Of a stretch of 49,726 nucleotides of DNA, positions 17,828 through 27,900 are shown one piece after another. The first letter of the stretch is position 1; each line of letters starts with the position of its first letter. The position numbers were made by a program, and so were the translations under genes. Source of the stretch: Paenibacillus sp. 1001270B_150601_E10 (GTDB lineage Bacteria; Bacillota; Bacilli; Paenibacillales; Paenibacillaceae). The notes beneath the pieces are model-generated. The model saw only the letters and a program-made list of their open reading frames with translations, was not told where the DNA came from and did not search any database. The stretch spans positions 1 through 49,726 of the forward strand of contig NZ_JADMOL010000022.1 of assembly GCF_015558675.1 (NCBI RefSeq), written 5' to 3'.

Positions 17828-17855
17828 AAAGCAGCCTGCTGGCTGCTTTTTGTTC
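17828..17855 (+). terminator. veg terminator
   Basis: AAAGCAGCC / GGCTGCTTT, 9 bp with a TGCT loop, followed by TTTGTTCTCTTT. Confidence 0.9.
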
Positions 17856-18025
17856 TCTTTAAAGCGTTATTACTGCAGAACTTTTCAGTTCTTTTGCCTC
17901 CAACAATCATGGCGTCGAGGAATTCCCTCTTCTGTCTCCCATCAGACTTACCATGAAGTTTCTGCTCCCTATCACAACATATCGTGCATACGACGTGCAT
18001 TGGCATCAAACGTCATTCCAAACGT

Positions 18026-18056
18026 CGTATAAGTCAAGGTCCACCTTCGCAACCTA
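18026..18056 (+). promoter_or_regulatory. Candidate sigma-G promoter of sspF
   Basis: CGTATA (18026-18031), 18 bases, then CAACCTA (18050-18056) resembles the sigma-G pair TGAATA / CATACTA. The -10 matches 5 of 7. The family is forespore-expressed, which fits. Confidence 0.35.
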
Positions 18057-18116
18057 GCCTTAGGGAGATCCCTTTTATGATTAGCCATTTATCATCACAC
18101 GAGGAGGAATGGAACG

Positions 18117-18296
18117 ATGGGACGTCGTAGACGAAGCGTCATGTCTGAAGATCTCAAATATGAGCTCGCTAAGGATCTAGGCTTCTATGATACCGTTCAA
18201 AAAGAAGGCTGGGGCTCCATACGTGCCAAGGATGCAGGCAATATGGTAAAGAGAGCAATCCAGATGGCTGAGGAAGCTGCAGCAAGGAAGCAATAA
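18117..18296 (+). CDS. sspF: Small acid-soluble spore protein SspF-type
   Basis: This 59-residue protein begins [19 protein letters not shown] and contains [20 protein letters not shown] and [12 protein letters not shown], the alpha/beta-type SASP signature as found in SspF. It coats DNA in the forespore and protects it in the dormant spore. The start is ATG 18117 with GAGGAGG about 11 bases upstream. It sits between veg and ispE as in B. subtilis. It is monocistronic by spacing (256 bases to ispE). Confidence 0.96.
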   Translation: MGRRRRSVMSEDLKYELAKDLGFYDTVQKEGWGSIRAKDAGNMVKRAIQMAEEAAARKQ

Positions 18297-18552
18297 TTGC
18301 GGATGTAGTCAGGGAAATTAGAGGAGAGCAGGCCATTTCGATATATAGATGAACATGGTTTGCTTTTCTTTTATCCTGCGTAAGAATAGATAAGTGGCGA
18401 ATCGGCAATAGCTGTTGTAAACAGGGGGATCATCTCCATTGTAAGGCTGTAAAATAAGAGCTGCTGCAGTCAGGCGTCGCCCCATGACTTGCATGAAAGA
18501 GTCTGTTATAATAACGGAAGCGATTCGTAGGGTAAAGAAGGGTGAAATGCCA

Positions 18553-19407
18553 GTGAAAGTATACGAGAAGGCACCGGCCAAAATAAACTTGATGCTAGAT
18601 GTATTAAGGAAGCGTGAGGACGGCTACCACGAGGTTGAAATGGTTATGACCATGGTGGATCTAGCAGACCGACTCGAGATGGAGGAGCTTCCTCGTGATA
18701 CGATTATCATATCCAGCCAAGCGGGTTACATACCGTTAGATGAGAAGAATCTGGCTTTCCAAGCCGCGAAGCTGATTAAGGAACGCTACCAGGTCAAGCA
18801 GGGTGTCTATATTCATTTGGATAAAAAAATACCTGTTGCAGCTGGACTAGCTGGTGGGAGCAGCGATGCCGCCGCTACACTTAGAGGCCTGAATCGGTTG
18901 TGGGGACTGGATATCCCGAACGAGGAGCTGCTTGCCCTTGGCGCAGAGCTTGGTTCAGATGTTCCCTTCTGTGTCACTGGAGGAACGGCCATCGCCACAG
19001 GACGCGGCGAGAAGCTCGAGCACATCATGAATCCTCCTCAATGCTGGGTGGTCCTTGCCAAGCCGCCAATTAACGTGTCTACAGCTGATGTATACGGCAG
19101 GCTGCGTGCAAGCGAGATCATGGTGCATCCATCTGCGGCTGCAATGAAGCAGGCGATTGAAGCCCAATCGTTTCCTGATATTTGTGGACGTCTTGGTAAT
19201 GTGCTTGAAGATGTCACACTTCCGTTATACCCGGAAGTGCAGCAGCTTAAGGATGCGATGATTCGACTAGGCGCAGACGGAGTGCTGATGTCAGGAAGCG
19301 GCCCGACAGTATTTGGCCTTGTATCCAAGGAATCAAAAATTGCTAGAATTTACAACGGACTTCGCGGCTTCTGCAAAGAGGTATATGCGGTTCGGATGCT
19401 TACTTAG
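18553..19407 (+). CDS. ispE: 4-diphosphocytidyl-2-C-methyl-D-erythritol kinase
   Basis: IspE phosphorylates CDP-ME in the MEP pathway of isoprenoid synthesis. The GHMP-kinase motifs are visible: [27 protein letters not shown] at the N-terminus, [19 protein letters not shown] (ATP-binding), and [12 protein letters not shown] near the C-terminus. I chose GTG 18553 (284 residues) because it aligns with the B. subtilis start; ATG 18547, two codons earlier, is an alternative and the AAGGGTGA site does not decide. Confidence 0.94.
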   Translation: MKVYEKAPAKINLMLDVLRKREDGYHEVEMVMTMVDLADRLEMEELPRDTIIISSQAGYIPLDEKNLAFQAAKLIKERYQVKQGVYIHLDKKIPVAAGLAGGSSDAAATLRGLNRLWGLDIPNEELLALGAELGSDVPFCVTGGTAIATGRGEKLEHIMNPPQCWVVLAKPPINVSTADVYGRLRASEIMVHPSAAAMKQAIEAQSFPDICGRLGNVLEDVTLPLYPEVQQLKDAMIRLGADGVLMSGSGPTVFGLVSKESKIARIYNGLRGFCKEVYAVRMLT

Positions 19408-19478
19408 GGATTCCATGATTTACTTATTTTAAAATATTGAAATGAAGCGTCACCATATTGTTACAGATGCAATTGCTA

Positions 19479-19523
19479 AATAACGGACATTCATGTATGA
19501 TGACGTGTATAATATTCGTAATA
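19479..19523 (+). promoter_or_regulatory. purR promoter overlapped by inverted PurBox-like sites
   Basis: CGGACA (19484-19489), 18 bases and TATAAT (19508-19513) form a sigma-A promoter. PurBox-like 13-mers lie at 19479-19491 (forward) and 19511-19523 (reverse), each differing slightly from WWWWCCGAACWWT. One overlaps the -35 and the other the -10, so PurR could repress its own gene. Confidence 0.45.
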
Positions 19524-19548
19524 TAGTGATTCTGAGTGAGGAATAATC

Positions 19549-20379
19549 ATGAAAAAGTTAAAACGAAGTGCACGGTTAGTCGAAATGACACAATACCTCA
19601 CGTTAAACCCCCATACACTTATTCCACTTACCACTTTTGTAGAACGTTACGGCGCAGCCAAGTCTTCTATCAGTGAAGATCTGGCGATTATCAAGGAAGT
19701 GTGTGAAGGTGAGGAAACAGGGGAACTGCTGACTCTTGCAGGAGCAGCTGGCGGGGTGAAGTACATCCCGAAATACCCTCCCCACAAAGCATTGCCGCTC
19801 ATTGAGCAAATCAGTGAGCAATTGAAGCAGCCGGATCGGATGCTGCCAGGCGGGTATTATTACATCACGGATTTGCTGGGACAGCCAGGCCTGATGAATG
19901 ATATCGGTCGCATGTTCGCTTCAGCCTTCGCGGATGCCGACATCGACTGTGTCATGACGGTAGAAACGAAGGGGATTCCTATCGCTTATGCTGCAGCTGC
20001 ACATCTTAACCTTCCTGTCGTGCTTGTACGACGTGACCATGTCGTAACAGAGGGTTCCGCCGTTAGCATTAATTACGTTTCAGGCTCTCACAAAAGCATT
20101 CATACGATGACGCTTGCGCGTCGTGCCTTGAAAGAGCGCTCAAAAGTCCTGCTCGTGGACGACTTTATGCGCGCTGGAGGCACATTCAAAGGGATGATGG
20201 ATCTCCTGCATGAATTTGATGCGACCGTAGCGGGCGTCGGTGTGCTTGTGGAATCTGAGGATGTGACAAGCGAGGAGCGCTTGCTGCAGGATTATGTATC
20301 CTTAATTCGAGTTGGAACGGTAGATTCGCGCACTAAGCAAATGTCAGTCAAACCAGGTAATTACTTCGATCATATGTAA
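19549..20379 (+). CDS. purR: Purine operon repressor PurR
   Basis: PurR represses purine synthesis genes and responds to PRPP. The 276-residue protein has an N-terminal winged-helix domain (about 1-74) and a phosphoribosyltransferase-like domain with the PRPP-binding motif VLLVDDFMRAGGTFKGM (about 202-218). The start is ATG 19549 with GAGTGAGGAAT upstream. Length and position between ispE and ridA match B. subtilis. Its promoter carries apparent inverted PurBoxes. Confidence 0.96.
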   Translation: MKKLKRSARLVEMTQYLTLNPHTLIPLTTFVERYGAAKSSISEDLAIIKEVCEGEETGELLTLAGAAGGVKYIPKYPPHKALPLIEQISEQLKQPDRMLPGGYYYITDLLGQPGLMNDIGRMFASAFADADIDCVMTVETKGIPIAYAAAAHLNLPVVLVRRDHVVTEGSAVSINYVSGSHKSIHTMTLARRALKERSKVLLVDDFMRAGGTFKGMMDLLHEFDATVAGVGVLVESEDVTSEERLLQDYVSLIRVGTVDSRTKQMSVKPGNYFDHM

Positions 20380-20445
20380 TACGCTTTGCCATTGGACGGA
20401 AGGTGGCCGCAAGGCTATAAATATTTGAATAGGGGTGTTCTACAA

Positions 20446-20829
20446 ATGTCTTCAACGATTGAAAAAGTAGCAACAACAGAAGCGCCACAAGCGATTGGAC
20501 CTTATTCCCAAGCGGTCGTATACGGTGATCTAGTTATCACTTCCGGGCAAATTCCTCTTACACCAGCAGGTGAAGTGGTTGAAGGCGGTATGGAAGAGCA
20601 GACGCATCAAGTGCTTAGCAACTTGATCGCTGTTCTGAAAGAGGCAAATACTTCCTTGGATCGTGTTTTAAAGGCAACGGTGTTTTTGAAGGACATGAAT
20701 CAATTTGCAGAAATGAACCGCGTGTTCGAATCTTATTTTGGTGACCATAAGCCAGCTCGCTCTACCATTGAAGTGGCTCGCCTGCCAAAAGATGTTCTTG
20801 TCGAAATTGAACTCATTGCAACGAAGTAA
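20446..20829 (+). CDS. ridA: RidA family enamine/imine deaminase (YabJ)
   Basis: The 127-residue protein is a YjgF/YER057c/UK114 protein that hydrolyses reactive enamine intermediates from PLP enzymes. It has the family features [15 protein letters not shown], the [13 protein letters not shown] segment and the C-terminal signature [23 protein letters not shown] with the substrate-binding arginine. The start is ATG 20446 with AGGGGTG 8 bases upstream. It follows purR by 66 bases, as in B. subtilis where yabJ is needed for full PurR function. Confidence 0.95.
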   Translation: MSSTIEKVATTEAPQAIGPYSQAVVYGDLVITSGQIPLTPAGEVVEGGMEEQTHQVLSNLIAVLKEANTSLDRVLKATVFLKDMNQFAEMNRVFESYFGDHKPARSTIEVARLPKDVLVEIELIATK

Positions 20830-20913
20830 ATCAGAATATGTCGAAACGTAGAAGTACTTCGTAAATTTAAAATAAAAATTCAAAAAAAAGTTGATAAGTT
20901 GGCAAAATAAAGA

Positions 20914-20940
20914 AGGATTTTATTTGCGCGTGTGGAATTA
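20914..20940 (+). promoter_or_regulatory. Sigma-H promoter of spoVG
   Basis: AGGATTT (20914-20920), a 13-base spacer and GGAATTA (20934-20940) match the sigma-H consensus RnAGGAwWW-RnnGAATww, as in the B. subtilis spoVG promoter. A long A-rich tract (20867-20910), typical of AbrB-bound DNA, lies upstream. Confidence 0.85.
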
Positions 20941-20979
20941 TACACCAAGTCTCGATGGAAAAAGGTGGTGAACACACAC

Positions 20980-21264
20980 GTGCAAATTACTGATGTTAGA
21001 CTCCGCCGCGTCAACACTGAAGGAAGAATGAAGGCAATCGCATCGATCACTATCGATAACGAGTTCGTCGTTCATGATATCCGTGTTATTGACGGCAACA
21101 ACGGCATGTTCGTCGCGATGCCGAGCAAGCGTACGCCTGATGGCGAATTCCGTGATATTGCCCATCCAATTTCATCCGCAACACGCGAGAAGATTCAGGC
21201 AGCTGTATTGGCTGAATACGAACGTGCAGCGACTGAAGAAGAGGTCATTGAAGAGGGCGCTTAA
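20980..21264 (+). CDS. spoVG: SpoVG, site-specific RNA/DNA-binding regulator
   Basis: SpoVG is a conserved nucleic-acid-binding protein affecting septation and cortex formation. The 94-residue sequence matches the family through [48 protein letters not shown] and the [10 protein letters not shown] region. The start is GTG 20980, which aligns with the B. subtilis start (MEVTDVRLRR); AAAGGTGGTGA lies about 11 bases upstream. A sigma-H promoter sits directly upstream and a terminator follows. Confidence 0.96.
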   Translation: MQITDVRLRRVNTEGRMKAIASITIDNEFVVHDIRVIDGNNGMFVAMPSKRTPDGEFRDIAHPISSATREKIQAAVLAEYERAATEEEVIEEGA

Positions 21265-21294
21265 TTGATTCTGCAATACGATGGGGTTACAAAG

Positions 21295-21329
21295 AAAGGG
21301 AGCCAAACATGGGGGCTCTCTTTTCTTTT
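21295..21329 (+). terminator. spoVG terminator
   Basis: AAAGGGAGCC / GGCTCTCTTT (one G-U pair) with a 9-base loop is followed by TCTTTTTG. Confidence 0.85.
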
Positions 21330-21384
21330 TGTTCATAATGAGATATATTCTAGTATGGAGTAGAGAAGCAGGAGGTCGGATGCG

Positions 21385-22791
21385 GTGAAGAGAATGGCCA
21401 TCGTGTTAGCAGCGGGTCAAGGAAAGCGTATGAAGTCCAAACTATACAAAGTCCTTCATCCCGTTTGTGGTACACCAATGGTTGGACATGTACTGAATCA
21501 ATTAGAGCATGTCCATGTCGAACGTATCGTTACTGTGGTCGGCCACGGTGCCGAAGCGGTAAAGGCGTATGTAGGAGACCGTTCAGAATTTGTGCTTCAA
21601 GAACAACAACTAGGTACTGGCCATGCAGTGAAGCAAGCCAAATCGCTGCTTAGCCACGAGCAGGGCACAACGATTGTGATCTGTGGAGATACACCACTTG
21701 TCACGTCAGACACACTGATGCAGCTCATGAAGCTTCATGAGTCCACACAAGCTTCGGCGACGATTTTGACGGCTGAACTGGATCAACCTTTCGGTTATGG
21801 CCGATTGATTCGTGGAGAAGATGGTTCGGTCTTGAAAATTGTCGAGCAAAAGGATGCCACAGAGCAGGAACAGTGTGTTCGTGAGATTAACACGGGTACC
21901 TACTGCTTTGATAACGCCAAATTATTTGCAGCTCTTGAGAAGATTACGAACGACAATGCTCAAAATGAATATTATTTGACAGATGTTATTAGTATTCTTC
22001 AGGCTCAAGGCGATAAGATTCAAGCGTATTGCACGCAGGATCAGGCCGAATATATTGGCGTCAATGATCGAATGGCTCTGTCTGAGGCAGAACGTCTGAT
22101 GCGTGAAAGAATCAATAAGCAGCACATGTTAAGTGGTGTAACGATTATCGATCCTGCGAACACCTATATTGAAGCCTCGGTAACTATTGGCTCTGATACG
22201 GTGATTCAGCCTGGAACGGTGCTTCGCGGACAAACCTCGATAGGGGAAGACTGCGTCATTGGCCCGAATACAGAGCTTATGGATTGCAAGATCGATGAAG
22301 GAGTTACGATTGCCCACTCTGTGATGCAAGAGGCGATTGTTGGCGCTCGCAGCTCGGTAGGGCCGTTTGCTTATTTGCGTCCAGGAGCGAACATCGGTCA
22401 AGATGTGAAGATCGGTGACTTCGTGGAAGTGAAGAATGCAACCATTGGCGACAACACCAAAGTTTCTCACTTGAGCTACGTTGGAGATGCCAAAGTTGGT
22501 AACAATGTCAACATCGGATGCGGTGCGATAACGGTCAATTATGACGGTTATAATAAATCCACTACCGAAATTGGCGACGATGCATTTATTGGAAGCAACG
22601 TTAATCTGATCGCTCCTATTCAGATTGGTCAGGGAGCTTATGTCGTTGCAGGCTCCACGATCACGCAGCAGGTCAATGCGGATGATGTAGCGATTGCACG
22701 CGACAGACAAGTTAACAAGCCGGGATATGCTTCGAAGCTTCGTGCTCGGGCTAAGGCAAAGAAAGAACGAGAAGCGCGTCAGCAGGACTAA
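21385..22791 (+). CDS. glmU: Bifunctional GlmU, UDP-GlcNAc synthesis
   Basis: GlmU acetylates glucosamine-1-P and joins it to UTP to make UDP-GlcNAc for peptidoglycan and teichoic acids. The 468 residues contain the N-terminal pyrophosphorylase motif LAAGQGKRMKS and, from about residue 250, left-handed beta-helix hexapeptide repeats with the acetyltransferase histidine region (HLSYVGDAKVG, GCGAITVNYDG). It starts with GTG 21385, with GGAGGTC upstream. prs follows, as in the B. subtilis gcaD-prs unit. Confidence 0.97.
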   Translation: MKRMAIVLAAGQGKRMKSKLYKVLHPVCGTPMVGHVLNQLEHVHVERIVTVVGHGAEAVKAYVGDRSEFVLQEQQLGTGHAVKQAKSLLSHEQGTTIVICGDTPLVTSDTLMQLMKLHESTQASATILTAELDQPFGYGRLIRGEDGSVLKIVEQKDATEQEQCVREINTGTYCFDNAKLFAALEKITNDNAQNEYYLTDVISILQAQGDKIQAYCTQDQAEYIGVNDRMALSEAERLMRERINKQHMLSGVTIIDPANTYIEASVTIGSDTVIQPGTVLRGQTSIGEDCVIGPNTELMDCKIDEGVTIAHSVMQEAIVGARSSVGPFAYLRPGANIGQDVKIGDFVEVKNATIGDNTKVSHLSYVGDAKVGNNVNIGCGAITVNYDGYNKSTTEIGDDAFIGSNVNLIAPIQIGQGAYVVAGSTITQQVNADDVAIARDRQVNKPGYASKLRARAKAKKEREARQQD

Positions 22792-22894
22792 TTCTTTATA
22801 TGATTACTCAAAGATCGTGTAACAATGTTAGCAACATTTTTATGCATAGAAAAAAGATGAACATGAACCAGCACACGGAGGGTTAACAACTATT

Positions 22895-23848
22895 ATGACG
22901 TATTGTGATTCCAAGCTGAAAATTTTCACTTGTAACTCCAATCCGAAATTAGCACAGCAAATTGCAGATTATATCGGGGTTCCGCTTGGTGACTCAGTCA
23001 CGAAGCAATTCAGTGATGGTGAGATTCAGATCAACCTGTCAGAGAGCGTTCGCGGATGCGACGTTTATGTGGTCCAATCTACTTGTGATCCAGTTAACGA
23101 CAACTTGATGGAGCTTCTTGTTATGGTGGACGCGTTAAAGCGTGCATCTGCAAAGAGCATCAATGTCGTGATTCCATACTATGGCTATGCTAGACAAGAT
23201 CGTAAAGCACGTTCCCGTGATCCAATCACGGCGAAGCTCGTGGCGAATCTCATCGAGACAGCCGGTGCTCACCGCGTCATTACGATGGATCTTCATGCGA
23301 CTCAGATTCAGGGCTTCTTCGACATTCCAGTCGACCATATGCTTGGTGTGCCGATCCTTGCCCAGTACTTCCGTTCGAAGAAGATGCAGGACGTTGTCGT
23401 TGTATCTCCTGACCACGGCGGTGTAGTACGCGCTCGTAAGCTTGCGGACTTCTTGAATGCGCCGCTTGCGATTATCGATAAGCGTCGTCCTGAGCCGAAT
23501 GTAAGTGAAGTCATGAATATTATCGGTGACATCAAAGGTAAGACGGCTATCATTATTGATGATATCATTGATACTGCCGGTACAATCGTGCTTGGTGCTA
23601 ATGCGCTCGTTGAAGCAGGTGTTAAAGAGGTGTATGCATGCTGTACGCATGCGGTATTATCTGGCCCAGCGATGCAGCGCCTTGAAGACTCTCCGTTTAA
23701 AGAAGTAGTCATTACGGATACGATTCCAGTGAAACATGAGAATCCAACAAGTAAGCTTCGCACGTTGTCTGTTGCACCGCTTCTTGGCGAAGCGATCATC
23801 CGTGTACACGAAGAATTGTCGATCAGTAAATTGTTCGAAATTGAATAA
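22895..23848 (+). CDS. prs: Ribose-phosphate pyrophosphokinase
   Basis: Prs makes PRPP from ribose-5-phosphate and ATP. The 317-residue enzyme shows [11 protein letters not shown], the flexible-loop region [29 protein letters not shown] and the PRPP-binding loop [13 protein letters not shown]. The start is ATG 22895 with CGGAGGG about 12 bases upstream. The product feeds PurR (ligand) and Hpt (substrate), both encoded in this window. In B. subtilis ctc lies between prs and pth; here it is absent and a large hairpin takes its place. Confidence 0.97.
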   Translation: MTYCDSKLKIFTCNSNPKLAQQIADYIGVPLGDSVTKQFSDGEIQINLSESVRGCDVYVVQSTCDPVNDNLMELLVMVDALKRASAKSINVVIPYYGYARQDRKARSRDPITAKLVANLIETAGAHRVITMDLHATQIQGFFDIPVDHMLGVPILAQYFRSKKMQDVVVVSPDHGGVVRARKLADFLNAPLAIIDKRRPEPNVSEVMNIIGDIKGKTAIIIDDIIDTAGTIVLGANALVEAGVKEVYACCTHAVLSGPAMQRLEDSPFKEVVITDTIPVKHENPTSKLRTLSVAPLLGEAIIRVHEELSISKLFEIE

Positions 23849-23885
23849 ATGATAACATCCATGCGGAGCCTAGCTCCTATACGAG

Positions 23886-23928
23886 AAGGGTTACATCAGC
23901 AAGCACTTGTGCTTCAGATGTAGCCCTT
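23886..23928 (+). terminator. Large stem-loop after prs
   Basis: A 12-bp stem AAGGGTTACATC / GATGTAGCCCTT (one G-U pair) carries an inner 6-bp AAGCAC/GTGCTT helix. Only TG follows rather than a T run, so it may be an inefficient terminator or an RNA-stabilising structure between prs and pth. Confidence 0.5.
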
Positions 23929-23970
23929 GTCGGCATTTGAAAATAAATTCGAGAAGGGAGGACGTTCAAA

Positions 23971-24531
23971 GTGAAATGGATCGTAGGGCTGGGGAATCCT
24001 GGATTAAAGTACGAGTCTACGCGACATAACATTGGCTTTATGGCGATTGATGAGCTGGCACGCCGCCACAATATTCAAGTAAGAGATAACAAGTGTAAAG
24101 CTCTAATTGGAGAAGGGCGTGTTGGAACAGAAAAGATCGTGCTTATTAAGCCTATGACCTATATGAATTTATCCGGAGAAAGCGTTCGCGCATATATGGA
24201 TTACTATAAAGTATCGCTCGATGACTTTATTGTCCTCTATGACGATATGGATACAGAGCTTGGCAAAATTCGTCTTCGCTATCAAGGCAGCTCAGGTGGA
24301 CATAACGGAATCAAGTCCATCATTCAGCACACGGGCACGCAAAGCTTCCAGCGTGTACGAATGGGGATTTCCCGTCCGGCGCCTGGCCGCGATATTGTTG
24401 ATTATGTGTTACAGGACTTTGCCAAAAGCGAGCGTGAGGCTCTGAAGCAGTCCATTGAGCGTACTTGTGATGCTGTTGAATTCTTCATGACCAATACGTT
24501 TGAACAGACGATGGCAAAGTTCAATGGCTAG
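23971..24531 (+). CDS. pth: Peptidyl-tRNA hydrolase
   Basis: Pth releases peptides from peptidyl-tRNA that has dropped off ribosomes (spoVC in B. subtilis). The 186 residues show GLGNPGLKYESTRHNIGF with the catalytic histidine at about 20, the KPMTYMNLSGESV motif, VLYDDMDTELGKIRLR and GSSGGHNGIKSI. It starts with GTG 23971, with GGGAGG 9 bases upstream. Genes fin and mfd follow, as in B. subtilis. Confidence 0.96.
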   Translation: MKWIVGLGNPGLKYESTRHNIGFMAIDELARRHNIQVRDNKCKALIGEGRVGTEKIVLIKPMTYMNLSGESVRAYMDYYKVSLDDFIVLYDDMDTELGKIRLRYQGSSGGHNGIKSIIQHTGTQSFQRVRMGISRPAPGRDIVDYVLQDFAKSEREALKQSIERTCDAVEFFMTNTFEQTMAKFNG

Positions 24532-24609
24532 AATGCGCTGAATGGTTGGCTAATCGTGGAGACAAGCGGGCATACTAGACGGTATATAACTTCGCAAGGA
24601 GGCATATAT

Positions 24610-24840
24610 ATGTCTGTGAATTATGTCTGCAAGCACTGTCACACGTTAATTGGACGAATTGAAGGCGCATCCGTAGATAAAAATAGACTAGGATTCAACC
24701 TGTTAACGAGAGATGAACAGAATCATTATGTGCAAGAGCATGATAACGGCGATATTACCGTTCGAATGACCTGTGATTACTGTCAACAGGCCTATCAGCT
24801 TAATCCGGAGCTGTATGGGCTAGCCTCTCCACTACAGTAA
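24610..24840 (+). CDS. fin: Anti-sigma-F factor Fin (YabK)
   Basis: Fin is a small zinc protein that inhibits sigma-F in the forespore and so helps the switch to sigma-G. The 76 residues carry CKHC (Cys7/Cys10) and CDYC (Cys55/Cys58) around a central LGFNLLTRDEQ region. I chose ATG 24610, 7 bases after AAGGAGG (24596-24602). With Gin at 1978 it forms a pair of similarly built anti-sigma factors. It sits between pth and mfd as in B. subtilis. Confidence 0.93.
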   Translation: MSVNYVCKHCHTLIGRIEGASVDKNRLGFNLLTRDEQNHYVQEHDNGDITVRMTCDYCQQAYQLNPELYGLASPLQ

Positions 24841-24882
24841 ATGTGGCGGTTGAACGATTGAAGCATGTTCATGGCGTACGTG

Positions 24883-24917
24883 ATAAGCCTTGGCTTGTTA
24901 GCCGAGGCTTATTTGAA
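24883..24917 (+). terminator. Probable fin terminator
   Basis: ATAAGCCTTGGC / GCCGAGGCTTAT, a 12-bp stem with one G-U pair and a 6-base loop, is followed by a weak TTGAAATATT. Confidence 0.55.
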
Positions 24918-24994
24918 ATATTACGGTCTATATGATTCAATGTACGCATTTATTTATCTCTATCATGTGTTGGGAAGAAAGAGGTGCCCTAAAC

Positions 24995-27900
24995 TTGTTA
25001 AATGCATTGATGCAAGCTTTATCAGAAGAGCGAGATATTGACTCGATCGCAGCCGGTGTGAAGAGCGGATTGAAGGAGCAGCTTGTATCAGGATTATCGG
25101 GATCTTCGCGTCAGGTGATGATGGCTGCTCTCGCTCATAAGCTTGAGCGTCCGGTGCTGATCGTTACCCATAATATGTTTTCGGCTCAAAAAGCAGTGGA
25201 AGATTTGCAAGAATGCCTATCCCCAGAGCAGGTTGTGTTGTACCCGGCTAACGAGCTTGTGGCGGCAGAAGCCGCGATATCGAGCCCAGAGGTGATTGCA
25301 CAGCGTATCGATGCGCTGACGCGCCTAGCCAAAGGCTTCCGGGGAGTTGTTGTTACGCCGTATGCAGGATTAAGACGCTATCTTCCTTCCCGCGATGTGA
25401 TGGCTCATGCGGAGTGGGAGATTAAGGTCGATGATGAGATTCCGCTGGAATCCTTCCTTACGCGAATGGTTGCTCTAGGCTATGAGCGAGTTGAGCGTGT
25501 AGAAGCAAAGGGCGAGCTTAGTGTTCGCGGCGGTATCGTTGATATCTACCCTTATACGTCCGATAGAGCCTACCGATTGGAATGGTTCGACGATGTCATA
25601 GATTCGATTCGTTCCTTTGATCCTAGTGATCAGCGCTCGATCGATAAATATGAGCAGCTAACCCTCACTCCTGCTAAGGATATGCCTGTCGACAGCGATC
25701 GATTCCGCGCAGGTGCTGATGCTGCTTATGTCCTGCTTGAAGAACAGCTTGGCAAGATGAGTGACCGTCAGGCGAAGGATAGGCTCCGCCAGGAGATCCA
25801 GTCAGAGATTGAGCGGCTTCGCCAATCTATGTATTTTGCGGATATCTATAAATATATATCTGTTCTCTATCCGGAAAAAGAGACGCTTTATGATTATATG
25901 CCGAAGGACACTCTATTAATTATCGATGAGCCTGCCCGTGTGCTAGAAACGGCAAAACAGCTCGAACGCGATGAGGCAGAGTGGAATACACATTTGCTTC
26001 AGCATGGCAAGATGCTTCCTTCGCTCCTTTTAGGCCGTACCTCCGACGATACGCTAGGCAATCGTCCTTTTCAGACGATCTATATGGCGTTGTTCCTGCG
26101 TCAAGTCCCACATACTCACCCGCAGAACATTGTGAATGTCATGTGCCGTTCGATGCAGAACTTCCATGGACAGATGAATGTGTTGAAATCTGAGATGGAC
26201 CGCTGGAAGAAGGCCAATGCCAAGGTGCTCATCCTTGCAAATGGAGATGAGCGCGTCGATCGGGTGCGTCGTGTGCTTCAGGACTATCAGATTCAAGAGC
26301 CGACGATTATTAACGGCAACCTTCAAAGCGGGTTTGAGCTGCCTTCCATTCATTTGGTTGTGATCACCGAAGGAGAAATGTTCTCCTCGAAACAGCGCAA
26401 GTCTGTCCGTCGTACCGATGTTAAAGCGGACAATGCTGAGCGTATTCGCAGCTACACGGAGCTCAAGGTTGGCGATTACGTGGTTCATCAGAATCACGGG
26501 ATCGGAAAATATATGGGTATTGGTACCCTTGAGATCAACGGTATCCATAAGGATTATCTGCATATTATGTATGCTGGCGGAGATAAGCTGTCTGTTCCTG
26601 TCGAGCAGCTGCATCTTATTCAAAAATACGTCAGCTCAGAAGATAAAGAACCAAAGGTCTATAAGCTTGGTGGAACGGAATGGACCAAGGTTAAGAATAA
26701 AGTTCGATCCTCTGTTAAGGACATTGCAGACGATCTAATTAAGCTGTATGCCGTTCGTCAGGCTTCCGTTGGCTTTGCCTTCGAGAAGGATACGGCTGAG
26801 CAGCGTGAGTTCGAGGATGTGTTCCCTTATGAGGAGACTAGAGACCAGCTTCGCGCGATCGAAGAGATTAAGCGGGACATGGAGATGCCGCGTCCTATGG
26901 ATCGTCTATTATGCGGTGACGTAGGCTACGGAAAGACCGAAGTAGCGATTCGTGCTGCCTTTAAAGCGGTTATTGAAGGCAAGCAGGTAGCGGTGCTCGT
27001 TCCGACGACCATTCTTGCCCAGCAGCATTATGAGACATTCCGCGAACGCTTTGTTGATTATCCGTTCAATATTCATGTCATGAGCCGCTTCCGCACGCGC
27101 AAGGAGCAAAATGAGACAATCAAGGGATTAAAGTCCGGTGTAGTCGATATTGTCATTGGAACACATCGATTGCTGTCTCAGGATCTGATATTTAAAGATC
27201 TTGGCCTCTTGATTGTGGACGAGGAGCAGCGCTTTGGCGTTACGCATAAGGAAAAATTGAAACGCCTGAAAACGAATGTGGACGTGCTTACGTTAACAGC
27301 AACGCCGATTCCCCGCACGCTTCATATGTCTATGCTTGGGGTACGTGATCTCTCTGTTATCGAGACGCCGCCTGAAAACCGTTTCCCTGTCCAAACCTAC
27401 GTCTTGGAACATAGCGATACATTAATTCGTGAAGCCGTTGAGCGTGAGCTTGCCCGAGGTGGTCAAGTGTATTTCCTTTATAATCGTGTTCAAGGCATTC
27501 ATCAGATTGCTGAGCATATTAAGATGCTCGTGCCGGAGGCCAGAGTAACGGTCGCTCATGGTCAAATGTCAGAGCAGGAGTTGGAGACAGCGATTCTGGA
27601 CTTCTTGGACGGCGAGCACGACGTCTTGGTAAGTACGAGCATCATCGAGACAGGCGTCGATATTCCGAACGTAAATACACTGATCGTTCAGGATGCGGAC
27701 AAGATGGGCTTGTCTCAGCTGTACCAGCTTCGCGGCCGTGTAGGGCGCTCCAACCGCATCGCTTATGCCTACTTCATGTATCAGCGCGACAAAGTGCTTA
27801 ATGAGGTAGCAGAGAAGCGTCTGCAATCCATTAAGGAGTTTACAGAGCTGGGTTCAGGCTTTAAGATCGCGATGAGAGACTTGTCTATTCGCGGGGCGGG

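Noticed and set aside
22129-22710. Reverse-strand open frame of 193 codons antisense to glmU
   Set aside because: It lies wholly inside the hexapeptide-repeat part of glmU; the apparent repeats reflect the complement of that repeat.
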